Source of the DNA: JAIBBV01 sp044347745
GTDB lineage: Bacteria; Bdellovibrionota_C; UBA2361; JAFLCA01
Length of the DNA: 64,000 nucleotides
Reading direction: 5' to 3'
Assembly: GCA_044347745.1 (NCBI GenBank)
Contig: JBIKUD010000002.1
Location: 62,001-126,000 of the forward strand
Each line of letters starts with the position of its first letter. The stretch's first letter is position 1. A program made the translations under genes and the position numbers. Below, one piece after another: positions 24,981-33,169 of this stretch. The notes below the pieces were generated by a model. The model did not search any database, was not told the origin of the DNA, and saw only the letters and a program-made list of their open reading frames with translations.

Positions 24981-25355
24981 ATGGCTAGAGTATTGCTCGT
25001 TGATGATGACCCAGTCGTGCGGATTATAGCCACCGAGTACCTCAAAACTCAGGGCCATGTGGTGCGCGTGGTTGAAAGCGGGCAGGAAGCATTTAGCGCG
25101 CTAAACGAAGGCGGCGCAGATGTGGTGGTGCTCGACATGATTATGCCCGACATGAGCGGCACAGAGGTGTTAGACCGCCTTAAAGCTCGCGAAGACACCA
25201 AGCATATTCCCGTTATTATTCTATCCGCTGATGTAGCCACTGCCCGCTCCGCAAGCGCAGGCGGAGCAGCGCCAGATTCCTTTTTGCAAAAGCCCTTTCA
25301 GGCACAAGAGCTGCTTACCGTAATTGGTGAGCTCCTCGGAAAGAAATTGGGGTAA
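24981..25355 (+). CDS. Single-domain response regulator (CheY-like)
   Basis: The 124-aa product is a lone receiver domain: acidic pocket VDDDP, phosphoacceptor Asp52 in VVLDMIMPDMSG, switch Ser in IILSAD and conserved Lys in LQKPF. It lacks an output domain, so it acts by protein contact or as a phosphate relay. It lies 12 bases after the hybrid kinase and is probably cotranscribed. Confidence 0.92.
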   Translation: MARVLLVDDDPVVRIIATEYLKTQGHVVRVVESGQEAFSALNEGGADVVVLDMIMPDMSGTEVLDRLKAREDTKHIPVIILSADVATARSASAGGAAPDSFLQKPFQAQELLTVIGELLGKKLG

Positions 25356-25674
25356 GGGGCAATCTAGAGGCCTTACGTCTCAGCCAAACTACGAGATTTT
25401 CTTAGAGCAGCGCCGGATTTATTCGTAAATTTGAGCCTCTAGAGCCAGCTAGGGGTCAGTAAGCTCAAGACTTATATAATCAAGTCGATAGTCTTACACA
25501 GGATTTAGCCGTTAACTCCTCCTTGGAATCACCGGCAGAATCGATGCCATCGTGCTTTGGCAAATTACGGTCGTGAGATGAACGAACAAAGCAAGTTGGC
25601 TGCCATGGTTCAATAAGGTTTGCTTTAGGTAGACGGTCACCCGCTTCGACGGCTGGCTTTAGCGTGAGGGCAAG
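25356..25674. other. Intergenic region before the pilin-like gene
   Basis: About 320 bases. A TATAAT at 25475-25480 is a good -10 candidate without a clear -35, which would give the pilin-like mRNA a leader of nearly 190 bases. I see no defined structure in that leader. Confidence 0.4.
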
Positions 25675-25941
25675 ATGATAGTCAAAAAATGCCGCACCTT
25701 ACTAGGTAACCAGAAAGGGGCAGCCATGGTCGAAACCGGGCTGATTGTCGCATTAATCGCAATTGTTTGTATCAGTTCTGTTACTGATGTCGGCCACTCC
25801 CTTGCCAAAAAGTTTTGTGAGCTAAGGGGGCGTGGGTATGATGCGAATGCAAACACAACATACATCATCGACCAATCTGGAAAAGGTTCCTGCAGCGGCG
25901 ATCCGTTTGACCCAAACCCAAATAATAGTAGCTATTGGTGA
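25675..25941 (+). CDS. Flp-type pilin-like protein
   Basis: The 88-aa product has a basic N-terminus, then GAAMVETGLIVALIAIVC (about residues 15-32). This is the Flp/type IVb pilin pattern of a small residue, a Glu five residues into the mature chain and a hydrophobic helix. The processing peptidase would cut before AAMVE. The C-terminal tail has two Cys that could pair and is Asn/Pro-rich. No tad or flp assembly genes adjoin it in this window. It is convergent with the family A gene, 12 bases apart. Confidence 0.75.
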   Translation: MIVKKCRTLLGNQKGAAMVETGLIVALIAIVCISSVTDVGHSLAKKFCELRGRGYDANANTTYIIDQSGKGSCSGDPFDPNPNNSSYW

Positions 25942-25953
25942 TAAAAACCAACT

Positions 25954-27051
25954 TTAGTAGGCGGTTGCAACAATGTCCGCAGCTGCACAACCACTAGAAA
26001 CTGTAGGGCCCTGGAATAGCCAGCCAGAGGGCAACGAAGAGCCAACAAGTGTATCTGCCGCACATGAAGGAGCAAGAGTGTCACTGATCCTGAATGTAGT
26101 GTAGCCAGCGGTCTCAACCGAAAAACCAATCCGATATTGCACATTAGGTTGTATAGCGAAACCCGAAAGACCATCAAGAACATTATAAATCCTCTCAACC
26201 GTTGGAGCATTAAATGCACCCGTTCCGAATGGTGTAGATGTGGCGCTCGGTGCAACCCATCCATTAAAAACATTTCCGCTTGAATAGCTTGCAATTGCAG
26301 CAGATAAGCTAGACCAAACGTGAAAATCCATACTGCCGGGCGCCGGAACTCCCGTAGATCCATTGGAACCAATAATTCGAAGCCGCTTTAAACGAACCCT
26401 TTCTTGAGCAACGACGGGAATCGTTATAGCTGTATAGGAGACACCAGCAGGAACAGTATTCCAGATGCCAGTGGACACCCTCCCATTTGTTGATGCGTTG
26501 GTGGCCCCAATCACATTCCTTAAAGAAATCTCTTCCCTCATCATCGTCGAAATAGCACCCGACACAGTCATCGCCTGAGTACGCCCACCATATGAACTCA
26601 TCATCCACTCCATGTTGAAGCGGGTGCCATTATAGGATGTAGAATCTGGAATCTTTAAATCAATGTAAGCTTCGCCATTCGCATTCGTTACTGTCCAATA
26701 CGATACGCCCTGATTAGTTGTGTATGGGCTTACTTGCGCTGTGCAGCTTTGGCTCGCAAGCTTGTATCTTTTAAGTGGGGTTGGAGTTGAATTGAATGCT
26801 TTAAATTTTCTATCGGTGTTGAGAGCTACTGCAATATTTGGTTGAGCCCCCGTAAGCCATACTCTAAGCGTATCTCCTAGGTCAGCTACAGTAGTCGGAT
26901 CAATACTTATTTGCGCACTGCCCGGTGTGGCCCCGCCGCAGCTTGTTCCGAACGCATACGTTCTAGGAAGCGGGGTGCTTTGCGCTGACAATGCAGACGC
27001 TTGAAAAAATGCGACAACGGCAAAAAGTAAAATTGGCAAACGAGTACGCAT
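25954..27051 (-). CDS. Secreted family A protein, copy 1
   Basis: The 365-aa product has a signal peptide (MRTRLPILLFAVVAFFQASA) and a mature part of about 340 residues rich in Ser, Thr and Gly, with few Cys. It looks like a beta-rich surface or adhesin-type protein, but no known domain is recognised. Its paralogue at 28231-29319 shares nearly the same signal peptide and very similar first 170 residues (SIDPTTVADLGDTLRV, SPYTTNQG, NANGEAYIDL), with faster divergence afterwards. GGGGAG lies nine bases before the ATG. It is the last gene of a duplicated B-A cassette. Confidence 0.75.
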   Translation of the reverse strand: MRTRLPILLFAVVAFFQASALSAQSTPLPRTYAFGTSCGGATPGSAQISIDPTTVADLGDTLRVWLTGAQPNIAVALNTDRKFKAFNSTPTPLKRYKLASQSCTAQVSPYTTNQGVSYWTVTNANGEAYIDLKIPDSTSYNGTRFNMEWMMSSYGGRTQAMTVSGAISTMMREEISLRNVIGATNASTNGRVSTGIWNTVPAGVSYTAITIPVVAQERVRLKRLRIIGSNGSTGVPAPGSMDFHVWSSLSAAIASYSSGNVFNGWVAPSATSTPFGTGAFNAPTVERIYNVLDGLSGFAIQPNVQYRIGFSVETAGYTTFRISDTLAPSCAADTLVGSSLPSGWLFQGPTVSSGCAAADIVATAY

Positions 27052-27251
27052 AACTTAAAGCTCCCCTAGGCAGCCAGAATATATCACCGCCAGAACCATA
27101 CCCTAATTTGTGGGTGTTAATAAAGACTTAACCTCATTTAAGACCTTGGGGAAACTGGAACCCAAAATCTAATTAGGCTAGTCTTTTTAAGCACTTGGCA
27201 TTTTTTATTAAAGTACAATGGTGTTATGGCGAGGGCCGGGCCTTTGGTGCC

Positions 27252-27866
27252 TTAGAGGCCATCGGCGCTGTCTACAGTATTAGCGCTTTCATTCATTGCC
27301 TTTTGATACCGCTCCTCTGGCGTCAAGTTTTGAATTTCGTGAGGAATTACACGGATGGCCTTTTGGTCGGCTTGCTCCTTAAGTTTTTGCATCCAGCTTT
27401 GTGGAATCACATTATGAACACTCTTAATCTTATGGGTCGCTTCTAACTCATCCAAAACTGATTGTGGGTGCTTCCCCACTTCAAAAATTACGTTGTCCTG
27501 CTCATCAGTGCAAAAGTCAGGAAAAGAGAACCCGGAAGTGTAGGTGCAGCCAGGAATGCTTTCTTCGGGCGGGAGCTCAAAATAATCATGGTTTTCACCT
27601 TTATTTCGAGACGATGTGGATAGGGTGCTGGGAGGCCAACCATTAGAGTCATTCACTTTTTGCTCGGTATCTAAGTTTTTTTGCAGGCTTTCCTCATTAA
27701 AATACACACTGCGTGCAGGCGTCTGCTGTGCAATTGGAGTCGGGCTTTCAATAATCTCCCCATCCTTAAAAAGCTTCCTTCCCTGCGCCTCTATTGAATG
27801 ACTGAATACCAATGATGTTCCTAAGATAAAGAGCAAGCCGAATGAGATTTTGGGATATTTTTTCAT
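27252..27866 (-). CDS. Secreted family B protein, copy 1
   Basis: The 204-aa product has a signal peptide (KISFGLLFILGTSLVFSHSIEA). The mature N-terminal motif is GRKLFKDGEII, the central motif YFELPPEESIPGCTYTSGFS continues into FPDFC, and VIFEVGKHPQSVLDEL follows. The extreme C-terminus is VDSADGL. Paralogues at 29497-30132 and 35839-36501 keep the same blocks, including the two Cys and the terminal VDxxDGL. No known family is recognised. It precedes family A copy 1 by 200 bases in the same direction. Confidence 0.7.
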   Translation of the reverse strand: MKKYPKISFGLLFILGTSLVFSHSIEAQGRKLFKDGEIIESPTPIAQQTPARSVYFNEESLQKNLDTEQKVNDSNGWPPSTLSTSSRNKGENHDYFELPPEESIPGCTYTSGFSFPDFCTDEQDNVIFEVGKHPQSVLDELEATHKIKSVHNVIPQSWMQKLKEQADQKAIRVIPHEIQNLTPEERYQKAMNESANTVDSADGL

Positions 27867-27871
27867 AAGAG

Positions 27872-27985
27872 TTACCGAGGTATGTCAAAAACAAATGGTG
27901 AAGGAAGTGTATACAAATATGGTCGCATGAAAACGCCCTCCCCCTGGTCCGTCCCAACGTGAATTTTCCCAGCCAAACATCGCCC
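27872..27985 (-). pseudogene. Remnant of gene X upstream of family B copy 1
   Basis: The frame KIHVGTDQGEGVFMRP leads to TLPSPFVFDIPR and a stop just before the B gene. It matches the longer fragment upstream of copy 2 but lacks about 50 internal residues (WVNTGAY to GGDYT). There is no start codon. It is probably a deleted relic of an ancestral gene in the cassette. Confidence 0.35.
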
Positions 27986-28136
27986 TCAGTTTTGTAAGTG
28001 CCGAATACCAGTGCGCAAAATAGACACATTTACTTTAAGTTACTTATACCAATAAGTCAGCTGGAAATCGGCTGCAGGCAGTTAGTTCAAGACAGGCAGA
28101 GGCGAGGTTCTTGGGTGTCCGGGATTTTTTGCGTTA
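27939..28136. repeat. Cassette intergenic repeat R1 (~198 bp)
   Basis: This segment is almost identical to 30361-30559 (R2) and clearly related to 35640-35825 (R3). It runs from CTCCCCCTGGTCCGTCCCAA to GGGATTTTTTGCGTTA and lies upstream of family B copy 1. Confidence 0.9.
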
Positions 28137-28230
28137 GCAGTACCACAGCAAATTCAGGGCGTCGCTCGCTGCTCCGTCTCTCCAACTTCGGAGCCTCTCC
28201 ATACTTTTAAGAACGGCCTATCCCGCGCAC

Positions 28231-29319
28231 CTACCGCACTGATGCTCTAATCTCCAACGCAATGCATCCAGAGCTTATACCCCCACCCTGAATTAACAAT
28301 CCATTTGGCCACCCGTTACTATATAAAGTGTTCGGTTGACAGGTAGTGGACAAAAGGTCGCTCACGCCAAAGGTGGAATAACCAGCAGTTTCGATTGAGA
28401 AGCCGAGAAAATATTGGGTGCCTCCGTTAAGGGTTAATCCCGCAAGGTCGTGGAGAAGATTATAGCGATAGTCGTAGTTGGTGAGCCCCAGCGACGAAGC
28501 CCCGAATGGTGTAGCCGAAATCGGCGGCGACACCCAACCATTATACACATTACCAGTCATGTAGTTGCCAGGGATAGCCGCAGCTGACGACCAAACACTA
28601 AAATCAGCGCTTCCGGATGCAGGCTGACCAGTCGCACCATATCCGCCTACAATACGCATACTTTTAAGCTGTACGCTCTCGGTACTTTGCACCGGGACTG
28701 GCACAGTTATATACGTAAAGCCTCCGGGAACGGTATTTGTCATAGCAATCCTGGTCCGGCCATTAGTTGAAGCCAAAGTCACACCAACATCGCGCAGCAC
28801 AATCTCCTGTCTAATCACCGTAGATATTGCATCCGACACAGTCATCGCTTGAGTACCACCAACAGCAGAACTCATCATCCATTGCATGTTAAAGCGCACA
28901 CCATCATATGAACTATGATCAGGGATTCTTAAATCAATGTACGCTTCACCATTTGCATTTGTGGTTGTCCAATGGGAAATGCCTTGATTAGTGGTGTATG
29001 GACTTACTTGAGCTATGCAGCTTGGGCTTGCCAGTTTAAATCTTTTAAGCTGAGTAGGCGTGCTGTTTGATGCTTTAAGCTTGGTGTCGAGGTTAAGTGC
29101 TACTGAAATATTCGGCGGTGCTCCAGTAAGACGAACACGCAGCGTATCTCCTAGGTCAGCAACAGTAGTAGGATCAATACTAATGAGCGCTGTGCCAGCG
29201 GGTGCTCCGCCGCAGCTTGAACCAAACACATAGGTGCGAGGAGTAGTTTGCGCTGACAATGCAGACGCTTGAAAAAATGCGACTACGGCTAACAACAAAA
29301 TTGGCAAACGAGTACGCAT
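28231..29319 (-). CDS. Secreted family A protein, copy 2
   Basis: The 362-aa product is the paralogue of 25954-27051. The signal peptide MRTRLPILLLAVVAFFQASA differs at one residue, and residues 30-170 are closely similar. The C-terminal half shares only scattered blocks (SVWSS, NGWVSP, GFSIETAGYSTF). The upstream 150 bases are also similar between copies. A surface function is inferred from export and composition only. Confidence 0.75.
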   Translation of the reverse strand: MRTRLPILLLAVVAFFQASALSAQTTPRTYVFGSSCGGAPAGTALISIDPTTVADLGDTLRVRLTGAPPNISVALNLDTKLKASNSTPTQLKRFKLASPSCIAQVSPYTTNQGISHWTTTNANGEAYIDLRIPDHSSYDGVRFNMQWMMSSAVGGTQAMTVSDAISTVIRQEIVLRDVGVTLASTNGRTRIAMTNTVPGGFTYITVPVPVQSTESVQLKSMRIVGGYGATGQPASGSADFSVWSSAAAIPGNYMTGNVYNGWVSPPISATPFGASSLGLTNYDYRYNLLHDLAGLTLNGGTQYFLGFSIETAGYSTFGVSDLLSTTCQPNTLYSNGWPNGLLIQGGGISSGCIALEIRASVR

Positions 29320-29496
29320 AATTTTTAAAGCTCCTAGGCAAGCAGGAATAAATCACAGCCAGAAACATGCCTAATTTGTTGGCGTTAATAAAGACTTACC
29401 CTTAATTAAGACCTTGGGAAAACTTCGTCCAGCAGTCTTATTAAGTACTTAGCATTTCCGACTAAAGCTGGTTGATGTTTAGGCGAGGGCCGGGCC

Positions 29497-30132
29497 TTAG
29501 AGGCCGTCCTCTGTGTCAACAATCCCTTTGCTCTTATCCACTATCTCTTGCACCGTCTCAGCTACTGTTTTACCTGGGGCTGGTGTTGGAAAAGCAAAAA
29601 ATTCTCCTTCCTGGTTCGCATCATCGGGACGCGCCTTATATCCCTTCGGAACAATATTATAGTTACTCTTGATACCATGCTCCTTCTTAAGTTGATCCAA
29701 AACAGACTGCGAATCGCGACCAGCTTCGAAAATAACTTCATTTTCAGAATTGTGGCAGAAATCCGGAAAGGTATACCCAGCTGCATATGAACAGCCAGGA
29801 ATTCTTTCTTCAATCGATAACTCGAAGTTTTCGATATCATCTTCAGGTATCGGGGCCGGGGTCATTACATAACCGGGGATTCCATCCGTCTCTTCAGCAA
29901 ATTTTTTTGTTGCTTCATCAAAACGCTCTTTGCCCCCATCAGGAGTAAAGGTGCCTTGATTGGGTCTGCTTGTAGCAACTGTGTATGGGTAAGGAATGAG
30001 CTTGCCATCCTTAAAAAGCTTTCGCCCCGTACTATTTACGTGCTCATCGGCGAATAAATAAGACTCGCAAAGCATGAGCACGGAAAAGAGCCCTACTATC
30101 CAGAGGAGATTCTTTGAAAATAGAAAATTCAT
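29497..30132 (-). CDS. Secreted family B protein, copy 2
   Basis: The 211-aa product has a signal peptide (residues 1-28) and the family blocks GRKLFKDGKLIPYP, NFELSIEERIPGCSYAAGY, TFPDFC, VIFEAGRDSQSVLDQL, IKSNYNIVPKGY, ending in IVDTEDGL. The two Cys are about 13 residues apart and may form a disulfide outside the cytoplasm. It precedes family A copy 2 in the same direction, as copy 1 does. Function unknown. Confidence 0.7.
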   Translation of the reverse strand: MNFLFSKNLLWIVGLFSVLMLCESYLFADEHVNSTGRKLFKDGKLIPYPYTVATSRPNQGTFTPDGGKERFDEATKKFAEETDGIPGYVMTPAPIPEDDIENFELSIEERIPGCSYAAGYTFPDFCHNSENEVIFEAGRDSQSVLDQLKKEHGIKSNYNIVPKGYKARPDDANQEGEFFAFPTPAPGKTVAETVQEIVDKSKGIVDTEDGL

Positions 30133-30150
30133 AAAACTTACCTGGGTATG

Positions 30151-30399
30151 TCAAAAAATATGCGGCGTTGGGAGGATAAAAATTATAGGACGCATAAAAA
30201 CCGTATAATCTCCCCCGCGGGCCTTCATATTTCGGTAATAGCGATGTCCGGCGTTGCTCGCGCATCGTAGACCAAGCCATGGAGCTGGAGAAACATTATT
30301 CGGCAGCAGCAAGGTCCAAGGACCCATCGCTGAAACAATGTAAGCACCTGTATTTACCCACTCCCCCTGGTCCGTCCCAACATGAATTTTCCCAGCCAA
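30151..30399 (-). pseudogene. Remnant of gene X upstream of family B copy 2
   Basis: An 82-codon open frame (GKIHVGTDQGEWVNTGAYIV, later GHRYYRNMKARGGDY and VFMRPIIFILPTP) ends 18 bases before the B gene. Its only start is a TTG without a ribosome binding site. Related peptide frames occur at the same place upstream of both other B genes, so it looks like the 3' part of a lost upstream gene. Confidence 0.4.
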
Positions 30400-30559
30400 A
30401 CATCGCCCTCAGCTTTGTAAGTGCCGAATACCAGTGCGCAAAATAGATACATTTACTTTAAGATACTTATACCAATAAATGGTCTGGAAATCGGCTGCAG
30501 GCAGTTAGTTCAAGACAGGCAGAGGCTAGGTGCTTGGGTGTCCGGGATTTTTTGCGTTA
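30361..30559. repeat. Cassette intergenic repeat R2 (~199 bp)
   Basis: Nearly identical to R1 (27939-28136). Its right end (GCGTTA) contributes the TAA stop codon of the phosphatase gene of the neighbouring operon, so the operon begins exactly where the repeat ends. Confidence 0.9.
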
Positions 30560-31360
30560 AGAATTATTCAATATTTTAACGATAGTTCCGTGAATCTCAG
30601 GGCTAGCGGCGATTATACTTTTTGATCCAACGGGATCATTGCCCTGATAATCAGTAATTATACCTCCAGCACCCCGAATTACCGGAATCAGCGGAAGCAG
30701 ATCCCAAGGAGACATAATTGGGTCAATCATCACATCTGCTAACCCCCGTGCTAGTAGCGTATAACCAAAACAATTCCCCCAGGTTCGAATCGCGCCCACC
30801 TGACTTACCAGCTTATTAAATCCATCCGCACTTTGAAATTTTGCAGGTAGACCTATGTCGGTAAGTAGGCATAGAGATTCAGAAAGAGTTTTGTCGGTTC
30901 TCACTCGCACAGCCTCTCCATTAAACGAGCAACTTTGATTATCCCCAATCACAATATGACCAAGTACCGGCTGCGAAATGACGCCCAAAATTGGCTGCCC
31001 ATTTTTTAGCAAGCCAATCAGCGTTCCAAAATCAAAACCACCAGCTATAAAACTCTTGGTGCCGTCTATGGGGTCTAGTACCCAAACGTATTCTGCGCCG
31101 GCACTAGCTGACCCAAATTCCTCACCCAAAATTCCATGGGTAGGGAAACGAGACATTATCATTCTCCGCATTATTTGCTCGCATTCTCGGTCCGCCACTG
31201 TTACGGGGCTACCGTCCGCTTTAAGATCGATCCCTATGCGGGAAGTGAAGTAATTTGTTACAATCCCGGCCGTAGCAGTCGCTAGAGACAATGCAAACTC
31301 TTTAAGCTCTTCCATCGTCGGTGCTACTTCTTGCTTTAGATCTTTTGAAATTGGTTGCAT
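30557..31360 (-). CDS. Inositol-monophosphatase-family phosphatase (HisN-like)
   Basis: The 267-aa product has the lithium-sensitive phosphatase motifs: GEEFG (metal Glu), WVLDPIDGTKSFIAG (metal Asp residues, about 85-99) and the C-terminal SPWDLLPLIPVIRGAGG. The family dephosphorylates inositol phosphate, histidinol phosphate or sugar phosphates; by sequence it resembles the HisN type. In this operon it could release the sugar or amino sugar from its phosphate. ATG 31360 follows GGGAG by nine bases; the frame also allows a TTG overlapping the upstream stop. Last gene of the four-gene operon. Confidence 0.88.
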   Translation of the reverse strand: MQPISKDLKQEVAPTMEELKEFALSLATATAGIVTNYFTSRIGIDLKADGSPVTVADRECEQIMRRMIMSRFPTHGILGEEFGSASAGAEYVWVLDPIDGTKSFIAGGFDFGTLIGLLKNGQPILGVISQPVLGHIVIGDNQSCSFNGEAVRVRTDKTLSESLCLLTDIGLPAKFQSADGFNKLVSQVGAIRTWGNCFGYTLLARGLADVMIDPIMSPWDLLPLIPVIRGAGGIITDYQGNDPVGSKSIIAASPEIHGTIVKILNNS

Positions 31361-31365
31361 GCTCT

Positions 31366-31893
31366 TCAACTCCCTGACCCCGCTGATTTGGATCGTTTAA
31401 TCCTTGATTCATACTTAAGCAGAACTGCTGCGAGCGCGGTTTCTGGGTCAAGACATTTGTCTACCGCGAACTGAATTACTTTTGTTGCAAACTCGGCTGC
31501 AGCTAAACGAAGGCCGTCTGAAACTACTTCCTGTTTATCCTTGCCATAATTTGTAGCTTTCAATTCCTCTTTGGCCAATCTTCCAAGACTGGTCGCCAGG
31601 TCTGCAGGGCCTATTCCCTTGACTGAAGGCACAAGCATTTCTCTTATTTTTAGCTCCGAACACAAAGCCAGGCTTGAATATAGTAGATCGCCAATCTCTT
31701 CGTTTAAATCTCCCTTTCCTGATAAAGAATCAAACACCTCTCCGAACTCCGAACAGATGTCCAAAATTCTCTCAGGTGGAGATAAGAACAGATTAGACCT
31801 GTTTAAGAACGTTTCAACCCGCATTAGTAAATCGCTTGGAACTTGCATTTCTGTTCTTCCCGGTAACGAATGTATCCCAGTCTGTTGTTGCAT
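31366..31893 (-). CDS. MazG-like all-alpha NTP-pyrophosphohydrolase superfamily protein
   Basis: The 175-aa product is all helical. ERILDICSEFGEVFDSL followed by LNEEIGDLLYSSLALCSEL matches the ExxE...EExGD metal-binding pattern of MazG/MazG-like enzymes, and the C-terminus has ALAAVLLKYESRIKRS as in that fold. Such enzymes hydrolyse nucleoside triphosphates to monophosphates. GGAGG sits five bases before ATG 31893, and the aminotransferase stop lies one base upstream, so translation is coupled. Its role in the operon is unclear: perhaps nucleotide-sugar hydrolysis. Confidence 0.65.
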   Translation of the reverse strand: MQQQTGIHSLPGRTEMQVPSDLLMRVETFLNRSNLFLSPPERILDICSEFGEVFDSLSGKGDLNEEIGDLLYSSLALCSELKIREMLVPSVKGIGPADLATSLGRLAKEELKATNYGKDKQEVVSDGLRLAAAEFATKVIQFAVDKCLDPETALAAVLLKYESRIKRSKSAGSGS

Positions 31894-31894
31894 A

Positions 31895-33169
31895 TTACCT
31901 CCCACCAAAGGCAGCGCCAACTTTATGAAAGGCAGCAATATATTGCTCTATTATGGGCCGATCCCGGTCCCAATCGTAGAAAGTTGGCAATGAGAAACAG
32001 TTATTGTAAATGCAATTAGCCACAGGAAATTCATCTACAGATTGAACAATTTTTTTGGTACGATTCGGATACATATCATCTGGATACAGACTATAAAGTG
32101 GTTGAGTACAAAGAAGAGGGGCTGACGCCTGGGAAACCTCAACTCCTTCGGCGCGCAAAGCCTCAGTGACTTTTTTAAAAGTTGTACCTGGTAGTTTCTC
32201 AGGAAGATAAAGTGGTTTGAAGCCGTACCATGCCCCCATGTCTACCTCTGGTTCAACATGGTGCGGCTCAATATAATCGATACTAGAAAGAGCTTGGTTG
32301 AAAAAATTCAAACAGCGATGACGCCCGGCTTTGAATTTACTAAAGTTACGCAGGGCGTGCTTTGCCACGACCGCATTTAGCGGTGACATACGGAGTTTCA
32401 ATCCAAATCCTGTCACCCAATATTGCTGAAGTTGTGGGTTGAGAATCTCTTCTTTGCTTCTATCGCGATAATGCCCAAGAAGCGTAGCTCGCTCATGTAT
32501 ATCTTGGTTGTTTGTAACAAGGATGCCACCCTCACCTGCGAAAATCATTTTTGCGGCTTGAAAAGAGAAAACTGCGACGTCTCCGAATGTTCCACACAAT
32601 TTACCCCTAAATCTACTCCCATGGGCATGTGAACAATCTTCTATGACTTTCAATTTGTGTTTTTTAGCAATCTTTAAAATACGATCCATGTCGGCTGGAT
32701 GCCCCCATTGGTGAACCACTGTGATGACCTTAGTCCGAGCAGTGATAGCACTTTCCAGCTTCTCAGGATCAAGGCAACGGCTATTGCGTTCCACGTCAAC
32801 AAGGCGAATATTCGCTTTAAGCATGAGAGCAGGGCTCAGGGCAGCATGAAAGGTGAGAACTGAACCTATGACTTCGTCCCCTTCCTCAATCCCTAAGGCA
32901 AAGTAGGCTGCAAGCAGAGCGGAAGTTCCAGAATTGAACGTCAAGCCATAACGAACATCAGAATCTAAAAATTGCAAGTACTGCTCTTCGAGCTCCTTGA
33001 TTACCCCTGTTCGCCCCTTAATTGAAATATCAGTTTGTCGTTGTTTGCATAGCTCCTCGAGCTCCTCCCGGGTAGCTGGCGGCGGCCAAATTTCATGTGG
33101 CTGTTCAAAAGAAACTGCGGGTTCGCCCCCATTGAGCGCAAGCTGCCTCATAGCAAAATCGTTTTTCAT
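31895..33169 (-). CDS. DegT/DnrJ/EryC1/StrS-family PLP aminotransferase
   Basis: The 424-aa product has the fold-type I sugar aminotransferase motifs: NSGTSALLAAYFAL (phosphate of PLP), VIEDCSHAHGS (Asp that pairs with the pyridine nitrogen) and the Lys in FSFQAAKMIFAGEGG that forms the Schiff base. The family transaminates keto sugars; relatives include 3-amino-5-hydroxybenzoate synthase and NtdA. Its start overlaps the dehydrogenase stop by four bases (ATGA). Together they could oxidise then aminate a sugar carbon. Confidence 0.92.
   Translation of the reverse strand: MKNDFAMRQLALNGGEPAVSFEQPHEIWPPPATREELEELCKQRQTDISIKGRTGVIKELEEQYLQFLDSDVRYGLTFNSGTSALLAAYFALGIEEGDEVIGSVLTFHAALSPALMLKANIRLVDVERNSRCLDPEKLESAITARTKVITVVHQWGHPADMDRILKIAKKHKLKVIEDCSHAHGSRFRGKLCGTFGDVAVFSFQAAKMIFAGEGGILVTNNQDIHERATLLGHYRDRSKEEILNPQLQQYWVTGFGLKLRMSPLNAVVAKHALRNFSKFKAGRHRCLNFFNQALSSIDYIEPHHVEPEVDMGAWYGFKPLYLPEKLPGTTFKKVTEALRAEGVEVSQASAPLLCTQPLYSLYPDDMYPNRTKKIVQSVDEFPVANCIYNNCFSLPTFYDWDRDRPIIEQYIAAFHKVGAAFGGR

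Noticed and set aside
27766..28029. Minus-strand frame starting MCLFCALVFGTYK overlapping family B copy 1
   Set aside because: It spans repeat R1 and runs out of frame into the B gene. Similar peptide in R2 and R3 is better explained by shared descent of the repeat.
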